NCBI GenBank assembly: GCA_963205115.1
Contig: CAUJHV010000026.1
Location: 1 to 64,000, forward strand
Reading direction: 5' to 3'
Length of the DNA: 64,000 nucleotides
From: Pseudomonadota bacterium
Lineage (GTDB): Bacteria > Pseudomonadota > Gammaproteobacteria > Burkholderiales > Burkholderiaceae_C
Below the pieces are notes generated by a model. The model was not told the DNA's origin, made no database searches, and worked only from the letters and a program-made list of their open reading frames with translations. The first letter of the stretch is position 1. Each line of letters starts with the position of its first letter. The position numbers were made by a program, and so were the translations under genes. Shown here in pieces: positions 1 to 9,044 of this stretch.

Positions 1-2318
1 CGGGTGCTGGTGTGCGGCCCGGCCGAACGGCCCTTCGCCGGCTGCCGGCCGACGCGGCACCGCCGCGCCGCGGCTGCCGGCAGCCGCACGCCGCAGAAGG
101 CGTTGCTGCGCAGACGCGGCATCTCGAGCACCGCCTTGTCCTTGCCGCGCGAGACGATGCGCTCCTGCCAGCCCGCCGGCAAGACGCCCACCGCCGCGGG
201 TTCGACTTCCAGCAGCAGCCGTGCATCGGCGGGCAGGTGCACCGCGATTTCGATATCGAAGCGGCGTTCGCGGGCCGGGTCCCCGGTCAGCAGGAAGGGC
301 ATCGCGATGGGGTCGGCCTTCGGGTCGGGCACGACGTTCACGACGTTGAAATTGCGCCAGGTGACGTTGTTCTGGTTGCGCACCAGATCCAGAAAACCAT
401 CCCAGTCGGTCGGCCCGGGCACGGGCGGCGCGGGATCCTGCGCGTGGTGCGCCAGTGCCACGAAACAATGGTGACCTGACGCCGGCACGGCCGCCTTCGG
501 CCAGACAAGCTCGGGCGCCACCACCAGCACGTTGCCGGTGGGGACGTCGAATGGCGCTGTGGTTCCGATCAAGGTCCACAAGTTGGGCGTGACCAGCGTC
601 GCCACCGGGCTCCAGTACAGCGTGGCGAGCACACCGTTCGCCGCTGCCGCGCCACGGTTGCGCAAGCGCATGTAGACGAAGTTGTCCTGCCCTGCCTCGA
701 CCTCGAAGCCCAGCGACTCGTTGTTCTCGGTACCGCTGCCTTCACCGAAACTCGCCGTTGGGTTAGGGACCTGCACCGCGCGCACGATCACGTCAGGGCT
801 GGTGCTGAGCGCGCCCGCGCTGGGCACGGCGCCGCTGTCGCCGACGGCATCACGCAGGTAGATGTCGGGCACCAGACCGAGTGCGACTTCGCCGATGCGG
901 CGCAGGTTGGGCATGACGCCGATGGCACCAGCGACTACAGCGCTCTGCGGCGTGCCGTTCGCCGGGTTGGACAGCAGCGCGCGCATCTGTCCAGGCGACA
1001 GCATGGTGCCGGTGGCACCGAGGTACATGCTTTGTGTCAACACGGCCGCGCCGACGACGATGGGTGACGCGCTGCTGGTGCCGTTGAAGCTGGCGGTGTA
1101 CGACGCGTCGATCGCGGCCGTCGGACTGAGGTCGCCGTAACCGCAGGTGGTGACGTTTTCGCCCCAGCCGTAGCAGTCGATGCGGCTGCCGAAGTTCGAG
1201 AAACCGGCGCGCGTGTGCGACGTACCACCCACCACCGGTGACAGCGCCGCGCCGACCATCAAGGCGCCAGAGTCGCGGAAGTCGACGTGTCCGCGCCGCA
1301 GCCGAAAGCGCCCGGCGGCGTCGGTGAAATTGTCGAGGTCGTTGCTGCCGTTGCCCGCCGCCTCGACCACGAGGATGCCGCGCGCGGTGGCCAGGCGAAT
1401 CGCGTCGAAGTCGCCGCCGTCGCTCTCCGTCGGCAGCAGCGTCGCGCCACGTTGCACCTCGAGCAGCAGCACATGCCCTGCGGCCATGCTGGGCAACGCG
1501 GCGACGATGGCATCGGCCACGTGCAATGCCGTCGCGCCGTCGAAGTGCGAGGTCGCACGCAGCGAACTGATCGACGGCGCGATACCCACCACGCCGCGCG
1601 TGTTGTCGTCAGCCGCGATCACGCCCATCACCGCGGTGCCATGGTTACCGACGTAACCCGAGACGCCGTCCCGGTTCTGGTTGAAGATCAAGGTCGGCGC
1701 CTTGCTGGCATAGTCTTCGTGGCCCAGACGCCAGCCTTGCTCGAGGTCGACGATGCCGATGCCCTGCCCTTCGCCGCCGGCCTGTGTCCACGCCCAGCGC
1801 GCGTCGATGCCGGTCGGCGCCGCGTCCAGGTAGTTCTGCTGAGCATTGAACGTATCGTTGGCGGCATTCACGACCGGGTCCGAGACCACGTGTTCGGCGT
1901 ACGCGGTTTCGACACCATCCAGGCTGGCGAAGCGCCTGGCCCATTCGGTCAGCGGCTCGGGCTGCGACCGCAGGTCGACGCGCCAATACTGGGTCAGGCT
2001 GTTGAGTGGTCGCCACGGGCTGTTGGCGACCTCCTTCTCCATCGCCAGCAGCTTCGAAGGGTCGAGGCTGGTCACGAGGCGGCCACTGGCTGGTTTGCCG
2101 AGCTGATCGAGCAGCTGGCCCAGCGCCACCAGCTTCAGCCTTTCGGCCGCCGCACGCAGGTCTTTGGACTTGCCGGGCTGCAGATCGCGCGACAGCCGGA
2201 CGATGACAAAACCACTCAGGCCATCGCCCAGTTGCTCCCGATCAACGTCCAATGGGCGGCCTCCGCCGCCGTCATGGCCAACTTCGTCGCGGCAGATCCG
2301 CTTGTCTTCGATGCGCAT
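1..2318 (-). CDS. S8 family (subtilisin-like) serine peptidase, C-terminus cut off by the window edge
   Basis: The reading frame runs off the left edge, so only about 772 N-terminal residues are visible. The subtilisin catalytic triad is complete: Asp191 in GIGIVDLEQG, His226 in GNHGTAVMGVIAA and Ser415 in NGTSSASPIVVGA, with the oxyanion Asn323 in EAAGNGSND. The part after about residue 480 looks like beta-rich accessory sequence rather than protease. The start at 2318 is supported by an AAGGAG ribosome site 8 bases upstream. The N-terminus (MRIEDKRICRD) is polar and has no signal peptide, which is unusual because most S8 enzymes are exported; residues 1-160 may be a propeptide-like or targeting region. 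The substrate is unknown. The next gene upstream (a helicase) is co-directional but 337 bases away, so this is probably a separate transcript. Confidence 0.85.
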   Translation of the reverse strand, partial: MRIEDKRICRDEVGHDGGGGRPLDVDREQLGDGLSGFVIVRLSRDLQPGKSKDLRAAAERLKLVALGQLLDQLGKPASGRLVTSLDPSKLLAMEKEVANSPWRPLNSLTQYWRVDLRSQPEPLTEWARRFASLDGVETAYAEHVVSDPVVNAANDTFNAQQNYLDAAPTGIDARWAWTQAGGEGQGIGIVDLEQGWRLGHEDYASKAPTLIFNQNRDGVSGYVGNHGTAVMGVIAADDNTRGVVGIAPSISSLRATSHFDGATALHVADAIVAALPSMAAGHVLLLEVQRGATLLPTESDGGDFDAIRLATARGILVVEAAGNGSNDLDNFTDAAGRFRLRRGHVDFRDSGALMVGAALSPVVGGTSHTRAGFSNFGSRIDCYGWGENVTTCGYGDLSPTAAIDASYTASFNGTSSASPIVVGAAVLTQSMYLGATGTMLSPGQMRALLSNPANGTPQSAVVAGAIGVMPNLRRIGEVALGLVPDIYLRDAVGDSGAVPSAGALSTSPDVIVRAVQVPNPTASFGEGSGTENNESLGFEVEAGQDNFVYMRLRNRGAAAANGVLATLYWSPVATLVTPNLWTLIGTTAPFDVPTGNVLVVAPELVWPKAAVPASGHHCFVALAHHAQDPAPPVPGPTDWDGFLDLVRNQNNVTWRNFNVVNVVPDPKADPIAMPFLLTGDPARERRFDIEIAVHLPADARLLLEVEPAAVGVLPAGWQERIVSRGKDKAVLEMPRLRSNAFCGVRLPAAAARRCRVGRQPAKGRSAGPHTST

Positions 2319-2655
2319 TCCGCGCTCCTTCGTGTCGACTCAATGGCGACATGGTGGAGCGCTTGGCCAACGAAATCATCCCTACGATGAACGATCTTCG
2401 CTGGCTGCGGCGCGACGGCCGTGCTTGATTCGTCTGCGGGTACGCCCGCGACTGATTCATCATCAAACCGCCAGACCCAGGTGCGAGACTTCCGGAGCGC
2501 CGTCTCATCGCTTCAGCTCGGTGTCGCGCACGCCTCGAGTGGACCACCCACAACGTCCCAAATGGTGTGCAGAAGGATCGAACGTGGGATTCGAGTCAGG
2601 GGCCGGTTGCCGGCGCAGGTGTCGCGGCATCTGCAATGGCTGCAGCCGCCAGCCC
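2319..2655. other. Intergenic stretch of 337 bases without a recognisable gene
   Basis: It lies between the S8 peptidase start and the helicase stop, both on the minus strand. It must contain the peptidase promoter, but no convincing -35/-10 pair could be picked. A short GCGGG-TACG-CCCGC hairpin lies near 2435-2450 without a following T-run, so it is not a clear terminator. The sequence around 2575-2605 faintly resembles a tRNA T-arm, but no other tRNA arms are present. Short open frames here show no protein-like composition. Confidence 0.6.
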
Positions 2656-3879
2656 TCAGCTGCCGGCGCGCAGCTTGTCCTTCTTGCTCGGCCGCCGGCC
2701 CTTCACGCCCCCGGTGGCAGACGCGGGCGAGGCGAGTTCCTTCGGCTCGAAACCCGCCACCTGCTCGCGCGGCACGCGCCGACCCTGGCGCTTCTCGATC
2801 AGGCGGAAATGCGCTTCCGTTGCCGCGCTCACGAAGCTCACGGCCAGCCCCGCCGCGCCGGCGCGCGCGGTGCGGCCGATGCGGTGGACGTAGTCCACCG
2901 TGGAACGCGGCAGGTCGTGATTGACGACCACCGGCAGCTGGACGATGTCGATGCCGCGCGCGCCCAGATCCGTGGCCACCAGCACGCGCAGCTTTCCGGC
3001 CTTGAAGTCGGCCAGCACCTGCGTTCGCGCGCCCTGGCTGGCATCGCCGTGGAAGGCCGCCGCCGCCAACCCGGCGCGGCGCAGCTTGTCGGCCACATGC
3101 TCACAGGCGTAGCGCGTGGCGACAAAGACCAGCACGCGCGACCAGCCTTCCTGCACAACGAGATGGGCCAGCAGCGGCGTGCGCCGTGCCACGTCGACCT
3201 CGATGGCGCGTTCGGTGACGGTGGCCACGGCCGCGACCTGGTCGCGCACATCCACGCGCACGGGGTCGTGCAGCAACTGTTGCGCCAGTGCGTCCACCGC
3301 GGGCGGGAAAGTGGCCGAGAACAGCAGGTTCTGACGCCGTGCCGGCAGCAACGCCAGCACACGCGCCAGTTCGTCGGCAAAGGCGCCGTCGAGCAGGCGG
3401 TCGGCCTCGTCCAGCACCAGGGTGTGCAGGCCCGACAGGTCCAGCGCGTGGTGGTCCACCACGTCCAGCAGCCGCCCCGGCGTGGCGACCACGACATCGG
3501 CACCGCCCCGCAGGGCCATCAACTGCGGGTTGATGGAGACGCCGCCGTACAGCACCAGCAGCTTCGCCGGCACGTTGAGGAAGCCCTCCACCTGGCGCAT
3601 GGCGTCGCCCACCTGCGCCGCCAGCTCACGCGTAGGCACCAGCACCAGCACACGCGGAAGCCGCGGTCTGGGGCGCGCGATGTCGTCGATGCGCTGCAGC
3701 GTCGCGAAGGCATACGCGCCCGTCTTGCCTGACCCGGTGGCCGCGGTGGCCAGCAGGTCGCGCCCGGCCAGCGCCGGCGGGATCGCCGCCAGCTGGATGG
3801 GCGTGGGCTCGACCCAGCCCAGCTCGGCAGCCGCTTTCGAGAGCCGGGGTGAGAGGCCCAGCGCCGCGAACGCGCTCAT
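2656..3879 (-). CDS. DEAD-box ATP-dependent RNA helicase, RhlE-like
   Basis: A 407-residue superfamily 2 RNA helicase that would unwind short RNA duplexes using ATP in the cytoplasm. Visible motifs in order: Q-motif (EPTPIQ, about residues 24-29), Walker A (ATGSGKTG, 47-54), PTREL, DEAD in VLDEADRLLD, SAT in LFSATFPP, and the C-terminal HRIGRTARAG. The core resembles RhlE. The tail is short and basic (GRRPSKKDKLRAGS), much shorter than in many RhlE proteins. The start is chosen at the ATG at 3879, with GAGG about 10 bases upstream. It lies 58 bases downstream of dbpA on the same strand, so the two helicases may be co-transcribed. The class is certain; the exact orthology (RhlE versus another DEAD-box group) is less so. 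Confidence 0.9.
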   Translation of the reverse strand: MSAFAALGLSPRLSKAAAELGWVEPTPIQLAAIPPALAGRDLLATAATGSGKTGAYAFATLQRIDDIARPRPRLPRVLVLVPTRELAAQVGDAMRQVEGFLNVPAKLLVLYGGVSINPQLMALRGGADVVVATPGRLLDVVDHHALDLSGLHTLVLDEADRLLDGAFADELARVLALLPARRQNLLFSATFPPAVDALAQQLLHDPVRVDVRDQVAAVATVTERAIEVDVARRTPLLAHLVVQEGWSRVLVFVATRYACEHVADKLRRAGLAAAAFHGDASQGARTQVLADFKAGKLRVLVATDLGARGIDIVQLPVVVNHDLPRSTVDYVHRIGRTARAGAAGLAVSFVSAATEAHFRLIEKRQGRRVPREQVAGFEPKELASPASATGGVKGRRPSKKDKLRAGS

Positions 3880-3937
3880 AAGGCAACCTCGCGCCTTCGG
3901 CGCTGCGCGGTGATCGCTCCGGAACGGCCCTTCACGC

Positions 3938-5326
3938 TCACAGCCGCCGCACCTTCACGGACCGGCCCTTCACCTTGCCGGCCGTCAGGCCGCGCAAGGC
4001 CTGGTCGGCCACGTCGCGCTCCACCGCCACGTAGGTGGAGAAGTCGTTGACGACGATCTTGCCGATCTGCGCGCCGGGCAGCCCCAGGTCCTTGGTCAGC
4101 GCGCCCAGCACGTCGCCGGCGCGGATCTTCTCCTTGCGGCCGCCCAGGATCTGCAGCGTCACCATCGGCGGGCGCAGTGGCTCGGCGCCGGCCGGCGCCG
4201 TCAGCTCCGACAGCGGGTGCCAGGTGCTGGGCGTGCCCTGCATCTCTTCGATGCGGCCCACGGCACCCATTTCGTCCATGCTGGCCAGGCTGAAGGCCCA
4301 ACCTTCTTCGTCGGCGCGGCCGGTGCGGCCCACACGGTGCGTGTGCACGGCGGGGTCGGGGCTGATGTCGACATTGATCACCGCTTCCAGCTGCGCGATG
4401 TCGAGCCCGCGTGCGGCCACATCGCTGGCCACCAGCACGCTGCAGCTGCGGTTGGCAAATTGCACCAGCACCTGGTCGCGCTCGCGCTGCTCCAGGTCGC
4501 CATGCAGTTCCAGCGCCACGAAGCCCTGCGCCTGCAGCACGGCCACCAGGTCGCGGCACTGCTGCTTGGTGTTGCAGAAGGCCAGCGTGCTGACGGGCCT
4601 GAAATGCTGCAGCAGCAGCCCGACGGCATGCAGCCGTTCGGTTTCGGCCACCTCGTAGAAGCGCTGGCGGATCTGGCCGGCCGCGTGGCGCTCGGCCAGC
4701 TTCACCTCCTGCGGATCGCGCAGGAAGCGGGCGGCGAGCTTGGCCACGCCCTCCGGGTAGGTGGCGGAGAACATCAGCGTCTGGCGCGCCTTCGGACAGC
4801 GTTCGGCCACCTGCGCGATCTCCTCGGCAAACCCCATGTCCAACATGCGGTCGGCCTCGTCCAGCACCAGCGTATTCAGCGCATCGAGCGCCAGCGTGCC
4901 GCGCCCCAGGTGATCCAGGATGCGCCCCGGCGTGCCCACCACGATGTGCGCGCCGTGCGCCAGGCTGGCCAGCTGGTTGCGGATGGGGCTGCCGCCGCAC
5001 AGGGCCAGCGTCTTCACGTTGTCCTGCGCGCGCGCCAGGCGGCGGATCTCCTGTGTCACCTGATCGGCCAGCTCGCGCGTCGGGCACAGCACCAGCGCCT
5101 GCACGGCGATGCGGCGCGGGTTGAGGTTGACCAGCAGCGGCAGCGTGAAGGCCACGGTCTTGCCGCTGCCCGTGCGGGCCTGGGCGATGAGGTCGCGGCC
5201 GGCCAGCGCCAAAGGCAGGCTGGCGGCCTGGATGGGCGTCATCTCCAGGTAGCCCAGCTGCTGCAGGGTGGCCTGCAGCGGTGGCGGAAGAGGCAAGGTG
5301 TCGAACGGGTGGTCAGGGCCGGGCAT
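3938..5326 (-). CDS. dbpA: ATP-dependent RNA helicase DbpA
   Basis: A 462-residue DEAD-box helicase. It has the Q-motif (MTPIQAASLPLALAGRDL), Walker A (ARTGSGKT), DEAD (VLDEADRMLDMGF), SAT (MFSATYPEGV) and HRVGRTGRA. The last about 75 residues (from VTLQILGGRKEKIRAGDVLG to VKGRSVKVRRL) form the DbpA-type RNA-binding domain, which in E. coli binds hairpin 92 of 23S rRNA and directs the helicase to large-subunit assembly. That tail separates it from its downstream paralogue. The ATG at 5326 has no strong ribosome site, but no better in-frame start is visible. It is followed after 58 bases by the RhlE-like gene on the same strand. Confidence 0.93.
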   Translation of the reverse strand: MPGPDHPFDTLPLPPPLQATLQQLGYLEMTPIQAASLPLALAGRDLIAQARTGSGKTVAFTLPLLVNLNPRRIAVQALVLCPTRELADQVTQEIRRLARAQDNVKTLALCGGSPIRNQLASLAHGAHIVVGTPGRILDHLGRGTLALDALNTLVLDEADRMLDMGFAEEIAQVAERCPKARQTLMFSATYPEGVAKLAARFLRDPQEVKLAERHAAGQIRQRFYEVAETERLHAVGLLLQHFRPVSTLAFCNTKQQCRDLVAVLQAQGFVALELHGDLEQRERDQVLVQFANRSCSVLVASDVAARGLDIAQLEAVINVDISPDPAVHTHRVGRTGRADEEGWAFSLASMDEMGAVGRIEEMQGTPSTWHPLSELTAPAGAEPLRPPMVTLQILGGRKEKIRAGDVLGALTKDLGLPGAQIGKIVVNDFSTYVAVERDVADQALRGLTAGKVKGRSVKVRRL

Positions 5327-5518
5327 GGGCCATTGTCCGCTGCCGCGCGGAGCCAGGCGTTTGGCGGCTCGAGGGCGGTGGTGTGCCTCAGACCCTGCGA
5401 GACGGCGAGCCGCGCGGCGGAGAACCTGCCAGCCGCTCCCTGCAGGCCGGGCTCACGCGCCGGGGCTGCGGAAAGCGACCGGGCCAACGCGACCCGGCAG
5501 GCGCTCAGCCGATCGGCG

Positions 5519-6103
5519 TCATCCGCCCAGATCGTCCACGGGCCGGTCGTTGGCGGCTGCCAACCACAGGGCAGCCGCATCCAGCGCCCCGTCAGCAACG
5601 TCGAAGTACTGGGCGCCGGGTACCTGCGGCGCACCCAGGGTGGCGAACACCGGGAGCTTCCACTGCAGTGCCAGCGCCATCTCCGACATGGTGCCCAGGC
5701 CGCCCCCGATGGCGATGGCGCACAACGACGAACGCACCACAAGGGCATTGCGGCTCAAGCCCATGCCCGTGGGCAGCGCCACGGTGAGGTAAGGGTTGCC
5801 GTGCCGGGCCTCTTCTTCGGGCAAGAGGCCGATGCAAATGCCGCCACCCGCTTGCGCACCGCGCGCGGCACCTTCCATGACGCCGATCTTGCCGCCACAG
5901 ACCAGGATCACGCCGCAGCTGGCGAGTGCATAGGCGACGTCGTGCGCAGCCTGCACTTGCTCGGCGCTCGCCTCGCGCGGGCCGATGATCGCCACCGGTT
6001 GGCGCAGGCGCCGCGCGCCGCGCTGGCGCTCGGCCAGGATGCGCAAGGGCTCGGACAGCCCGCGCAGTTCAGTGGCGGCTTTCGGACTGCCGGGCAAGGA
6101 CAT
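5519..6103 (-). CDS. LOG-like / TIGR00725 family Rossmann-fold protein
   Basis: A 194-residue protein of the lysine-decarboxylase-like (LOG) superfamily. It has the Rossmann start VAIIGPREAS, then CGGKIGVMEGAARGA, and the family signature IGGGLGTMSEMALALQWKLPV. The closest type is TIGR00725, whose biochemical role is not settled; LOG relatives cleave nucleotide monophosphates such as cytokinin ribotides. Glu-rich PGGxGTxxE-like residues are retained. The ATG at 6103 has GGGAG upstream and lies 35 bases inside the end of the preceding ABC permease gene. It is therefore very probably translationally coupled as the last gene of the importer operon. Whether it acts on the imported solute is an inference. 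Confidence 0.8.
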   Translation of the reverse strand: MSLPGSPKAATELRGLSEPLRILAERQRGARRLRQPVAIIGPREASAEQVQAAHDVAYALASCGVILVCGGKIGVMEGAARGAQAGGGICIGLLPEEEARHGNPYLTVALPTGMGLSRNALVVRSSLCAIAIGGGLGTMSEMALALQWKLPVFATLGAPQVPGAQYFDVADGALDAAALWLAAANDRPVDDLGG

Positions 6104-6899
6104 CTCCTGCTCCCATGACGATTGAACACAGGGCCAGCAACATCAGCGAAATGACCGCCGCGGCCGCGAAGTCCGCCCCGCTGTCGCCGATCTTCAGCAA
6201 CAGCATGAGCGGCAGAATATTGACCTGGGTGCCCACGAGGGCTAACGCGGTACCGTAGGTGCCCATCGCCAGCGCGCTCACCAGGCAGGCGGTGGACACG
6301 ACCGACGGCGCCACCTCGCGCAGCACCACATCGACGAAGGCGCGCCAGGGCGTGGCGCCGAGGGTGCGTGCGGCTTCCACGGGACGTCTGTCGAGATTCG
6401 CGAACACCGGGTACAGCGTCAGCGCGACGCGCGGCACCAGGTAGTAGGCGTACGCAAAGCCGAGGCCGGCCACGCTGTAGATCCAGGCCCCCACACGCGC
6501 CGGATCGGCGCCGAGTGCAGCGAGGATCTGCGTCACGAAGCCCGCGCGCCCGAAGGCCAGGATGAAGCCAAAAGCAATGACCAGACCCGAGAACGCCAGC
6601 GGCAGCCCGAGTGCGGCAATCAGCCAACGGCGCACGCCCTCCGTGCAGCGTGCCAATTCGATGGCCACCAGCACGCCCACGACGGTGGACAACGCACCCG
6701 TCAACGCACCCAGCACCAAGGTGTTGAGCAGGGCGCCGCGAAACAAGGGATCGGCCAGCACCCGCCCCACCGCCGCGCCGCGCTCCTCCAGCGCCTCGGG
6801 CACCAGCGCGGCAAGCGGCGCGATCAGGAACAGGCCCAGCAGCACCCAGGCGGGCCAGGCGCCGAAGCGCCTCAAGACCTGGGCGCTGGCGTGGCTCAC
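6069..6899 (-). CDS. ABC transporter permease (first of two)
   Basis: A 276-residue integral membrane protein with about six predicted membrane segments. It carries the binding-protein-dependent permease EAA loop in EAARTLGATPWRAFVDVVLRE, which contacts the ATPase. The GTG start at 6899 overlaps the stop of the solute-binding protein in a GTGA junction, giving a normal-length permease without a spurious extension. It belongs to the operon permease 2 - ATPase - binding protein - permease 1 - LOG-like protein. The family resembles the iron/polyamine/2-aminoethylphosphonate-type importers, but the substrate cannot be told from sequence. It acts in the inner membrane. Confidence 0.88.
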   Translation of the reverse strand: MSHASAQVLRRFGAWPAWVLLGLFLIAPLAALVPEALEERGAAVGRVLADPLFRGALLNTLVLGALTGALSTVVGVLVAIELARCTEGVRRWLIAALGLPLAFSGLVIAFGFILAFGRAGFVTQILAALGADPARVGAWIYSVAGLGFAYAYYLVPRVALTLYPVFANLDRRPVEAARTLGATPWRAFVDVVLREVAPSVVSTACLVSALAMGTYGTALALVGTQVNILPLMLLLKIGDSGADFAAAAVISLMLLALCSIVMGAGDVLARQSESRH

Positions 6900-7978
6900 T
6901 TGATCGACAACACGTTGTTGGCCCACTCGCGGTCGATCTCGGCCTTGCGCTCGGCCGCCTTCACCACATCGAGCGGCCGGATCTGCGGCGCCGCCGGCAT
7001 GCGCGCAGCCACGTCGGCGGGCAGCGCCACGCCGGGCACCGCGGGCCGCACGAACCCTTGCGCAAACAGCGTCTGCCCCAGATCGCTCATCGTGAAGTTC
7101 AGCCACAGGCGCGCCGCGTTCGGGTTCGGTGCGCCCTTGACCAGGCTGATGGCGTAAGGCGCGGCCAGACTGGCTTCGCGCGGGATCACCACGTCCACCG
7201 CATCGCCCATGCCGTCGACGTACTTGGCCTTCAGGCCGTCGTTTTCGTAGCCGATCCAGATCGGAATCTCGCCCTTGAGGAACTTGGCGTACGGCGTGGT
7301 GCCCTCCACGCGCAACACGTTGCCGGCCTTGTGCAACTGGGCCAGGTAATCGATGCCGGGCTTGATGTTGTCGATGCTGCCGCCCGCGCCGTAGGCCGCC
7401 GCAATCACGCCCACCTGGCCCACACCGGTGGAACGCGGGTCGAGATACACGACGGTGTTCTTGTACTCGGGCTTGAGCAGGTCGGCCCAGCTTTGCGGCG
7501 TGTTCTTGACCAGCTTCTTGTTGACCAGGAAGGCGATGTTGAGCGTGTGGATCGTGAACCAGCGGCTCTCGGCTTCGCGGAAGACGGCGGGCAGCTTGTC
7601 CACGTTGATCGGCTTGAAGGGCGCCACCACGTCCTTCTTCACGGCGTCCACCGCCGAGGCGGCAAAGTAGTAGGCCGTGTCGGCCTGCGGGCGGCGGCGC
7701 GATTTGTCCAGCGCCACCACCGTGGCGGCGGAGCCGAGGTCGTTGTAGGTCATCTCGACTTCGGGATAGCGCTTCTTGAACTCGCGAAACAGCACCTTCC
7801 AGTTGGCCCACTCGGGGCCCGTGTCGAAGGAGACCACGATGCCTTCCTTCGCGGCTTCGGCATACAAGGCCTTCTCGCCGGCATACAGCTCCGGGCCTTC
7901 CAGGGCCAGGGCGGGCAGCGCGTGCGCGCCCAGCGCGCCAAGCGCCGCCATCACGGTTCGACGACGGATCAGGTTCAT
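6896..7978 (-). CDS. ABC transporter periplasmic solute-binding protein
   Basis: A 360-residue extracellular solute-binding protein (family 1 type). The N-terminus MNLIRRRTVMAALGALGA is followed by a likely cleavage after ALPALA; the twin-arginine-like RRRTVM suggests possible Tat export. The mature part contains typical type 2 periplasmic-fold segments (YNDLGSAATVV, WADLLKPEYKNTVVY, GYENDGLKAKY). The ATG at 7978 is chosen over an upstream in-frame region because signal peptide and ribosome site (GGAGA) agree. The spacing to the ATPase gene is 37 bases. It delivers an unknown solute to the two permeases of the same operon. Confidence 0.88.
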   Translation of the reverse strand: MNLIRRRTVMAALGALGAHALPALALEGPELYAGEKALYAEAAKEGIVVSFDTGPEWANWKVLFREFKKRYPEVEMTYNDLGSAATVVALDKSRRRPQADTAYYFAASAVDAVKKDVVAPFKPINVDKLPAVFREAESRWFTIHTLNIAFLVNKKLVKNTPQSWADLLKPEYKNTVVYLDPRSTGVGQVGVIAAAYGAGGSIDNIKPGIDYLAQLHKAGNVLRVEGTTPYAKFLKGEIPIWIGYENDGLKAKYVDGMGDAVDVVIPREASLAAPYAISLVKGAPNPNAARLWLNFTMSDLGQTLFAQGFVRPAVPGVALPADVAARMPAAPQIRPLDVVKAAERKAEIDREWANNVLSIK

Positions 7979-8015
7979 TGCAGTCTCCTTCTCTGGAGGT
8001 GAAGAAAGCCCGGCG

Positions 8016-9044
8016 TCATGCGTCGAGCAGGCGGATGTGTTCGGGCTTGACGGCCACGGCCGCCGCGGGTGCAACGGCCGCCTCGCCGAGCAGCGTTGTC
8101 GTGGCGCCCTGAGGCGTGAAGTCGTAGCGCACGATCGAGCCGAGATAGCGCGTGAAGGTGGTCGCGCCCGCGATGCGGTTGGCTTGCCCGGCAGGCGGGT
8201 CGACGACCAGGCGCTCCGGGCGCAGCATCGCGATGGCCTTGGCGCCCACGGCCCGCGTGCCGGTGTCGGCATGGAGCAGCGCAAAGCCCACGTCGATCTG
8301 CCCCTGTGCATGCACCGTGGCCGGCAGCAGCGTCGAGTGGCCGACGAAGCGCGCCACGCGGCTGTTGGCCGGCCTCTCGTACAACGCCTCGGGCGAGTCG
8401 AACTGCAAGAGCCGGCCGGCGTCGAGCACGGCCACGCGGTCGGCCATCGTCAGCGCTTCTTCCTGGTCGTGCGTCACCAGCAAGGTGGTGGCGCCGAACT
8501 GGCGCTGCAATTGCCGCACCTCGTCGCGCAAATGTCCGCGGATGGCGGCATCGAGCGCGGCCAGCGGCTCGTCGAGCAGCAAGGCCTTGGGACCGAAGGC
8601 CAGCGCGCGGGCCAGCGCCACGCGCTGCTGCTGGCCGCCCGAGAGTTGTGTGGGCGAGCGCTCGGCGAATTCGGCCAGTCCCACCGTATGCAGCATGCGG
8701 TCGGCTGCGGCGCGGCGCTCGCCCAGGGGCATCTCGCGCATCTTCAAGCCATAGGCCACGTTGTCGCGCACGCTCAGGTGCGGGAACAGGGCGTAGCTCT
8801 GGAACACCACGCCGATGTCGCGCCGGTGCACCGGCACGCCGGTGAGGTCGCGGCCAGCCAGCACCACGCGACCGGCCTGCTGTTCGATCAGGCCGGCCAC
8901 GATGCGCAGCAAGGTGCTCTTGCCTGAACCGCTGGGGCCTATGACGGCCAGCAACTCGCCTTGAGCGGCCTGCAGCGAAATGTCCTCCACGCCCTGGCCG
9001 CCGGGACCGTAGCGAAAGCTCAGGTTGTCGATCGAAAGGCTCAT
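8016..9044 (-). CDS. ABC transporter ATP-binding protein
   Basis: A 342-residue nucleotide-binding subunit of the importer. Walker A is GPSGSGKST (about residues 35-43), the signature is [15 protein letters not shown], Walker B is [12 protein letters not shown], and the switch His lies in [12 protein letters not shown]-terminal extension of about 110 residues has the beta-rich look of a TOBE-type regulatory domain found in polyamine, iron and sugar importers. The ATG at 9044 overlaps the stop of permease 2 in an ATGA junction. It energises uptake at the inner face of the membrane. Confidence 0.92.
   Translation of the reverse strand: MSLSIDNLSFRYGPGGQGVEDISLQAAQGELLAVIGPSGSGKSTLLRIVAGLIEQQAGRVVLAGRDLTGVPVHRRDIGVVFQSYALFPHLSVRDNVAYGLKMREMPLGERRAAADRMLHTVGLAEFAERSPTQLSGGQQQRVALARALAFGPKALLLDEPLAALDAAIRGHLRDEVRQLQRQFGATTLLVTHDQEEALTMADRVAVLDAGRLLQFDSPEALYERPANSRVARFVGHSTLLPATVHAQGQIDVGFALLHADTGTRAVGAKAIAMLRPERLVVDPPAGQANRIAGATTFTRYLGSIVRYDFTPQGATTTLLGEAAVAPAAAVAVKPEHIRLLDA

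Noticed and set aside
2571..2605. Possible tRNA T-arm-like sequence (GTGGGATTCGAGTC)
   Set aside because: No acceptor, D-arm or anticodon arm could be folded around it on either strand.
6069..7811. A single 580-codon minus-strand frame covering the binding protein and permease
   Set aside because: Its first half is out of frame with the well-conserved solute-binding protein. The permease part begins properly at the GTG at 6899.
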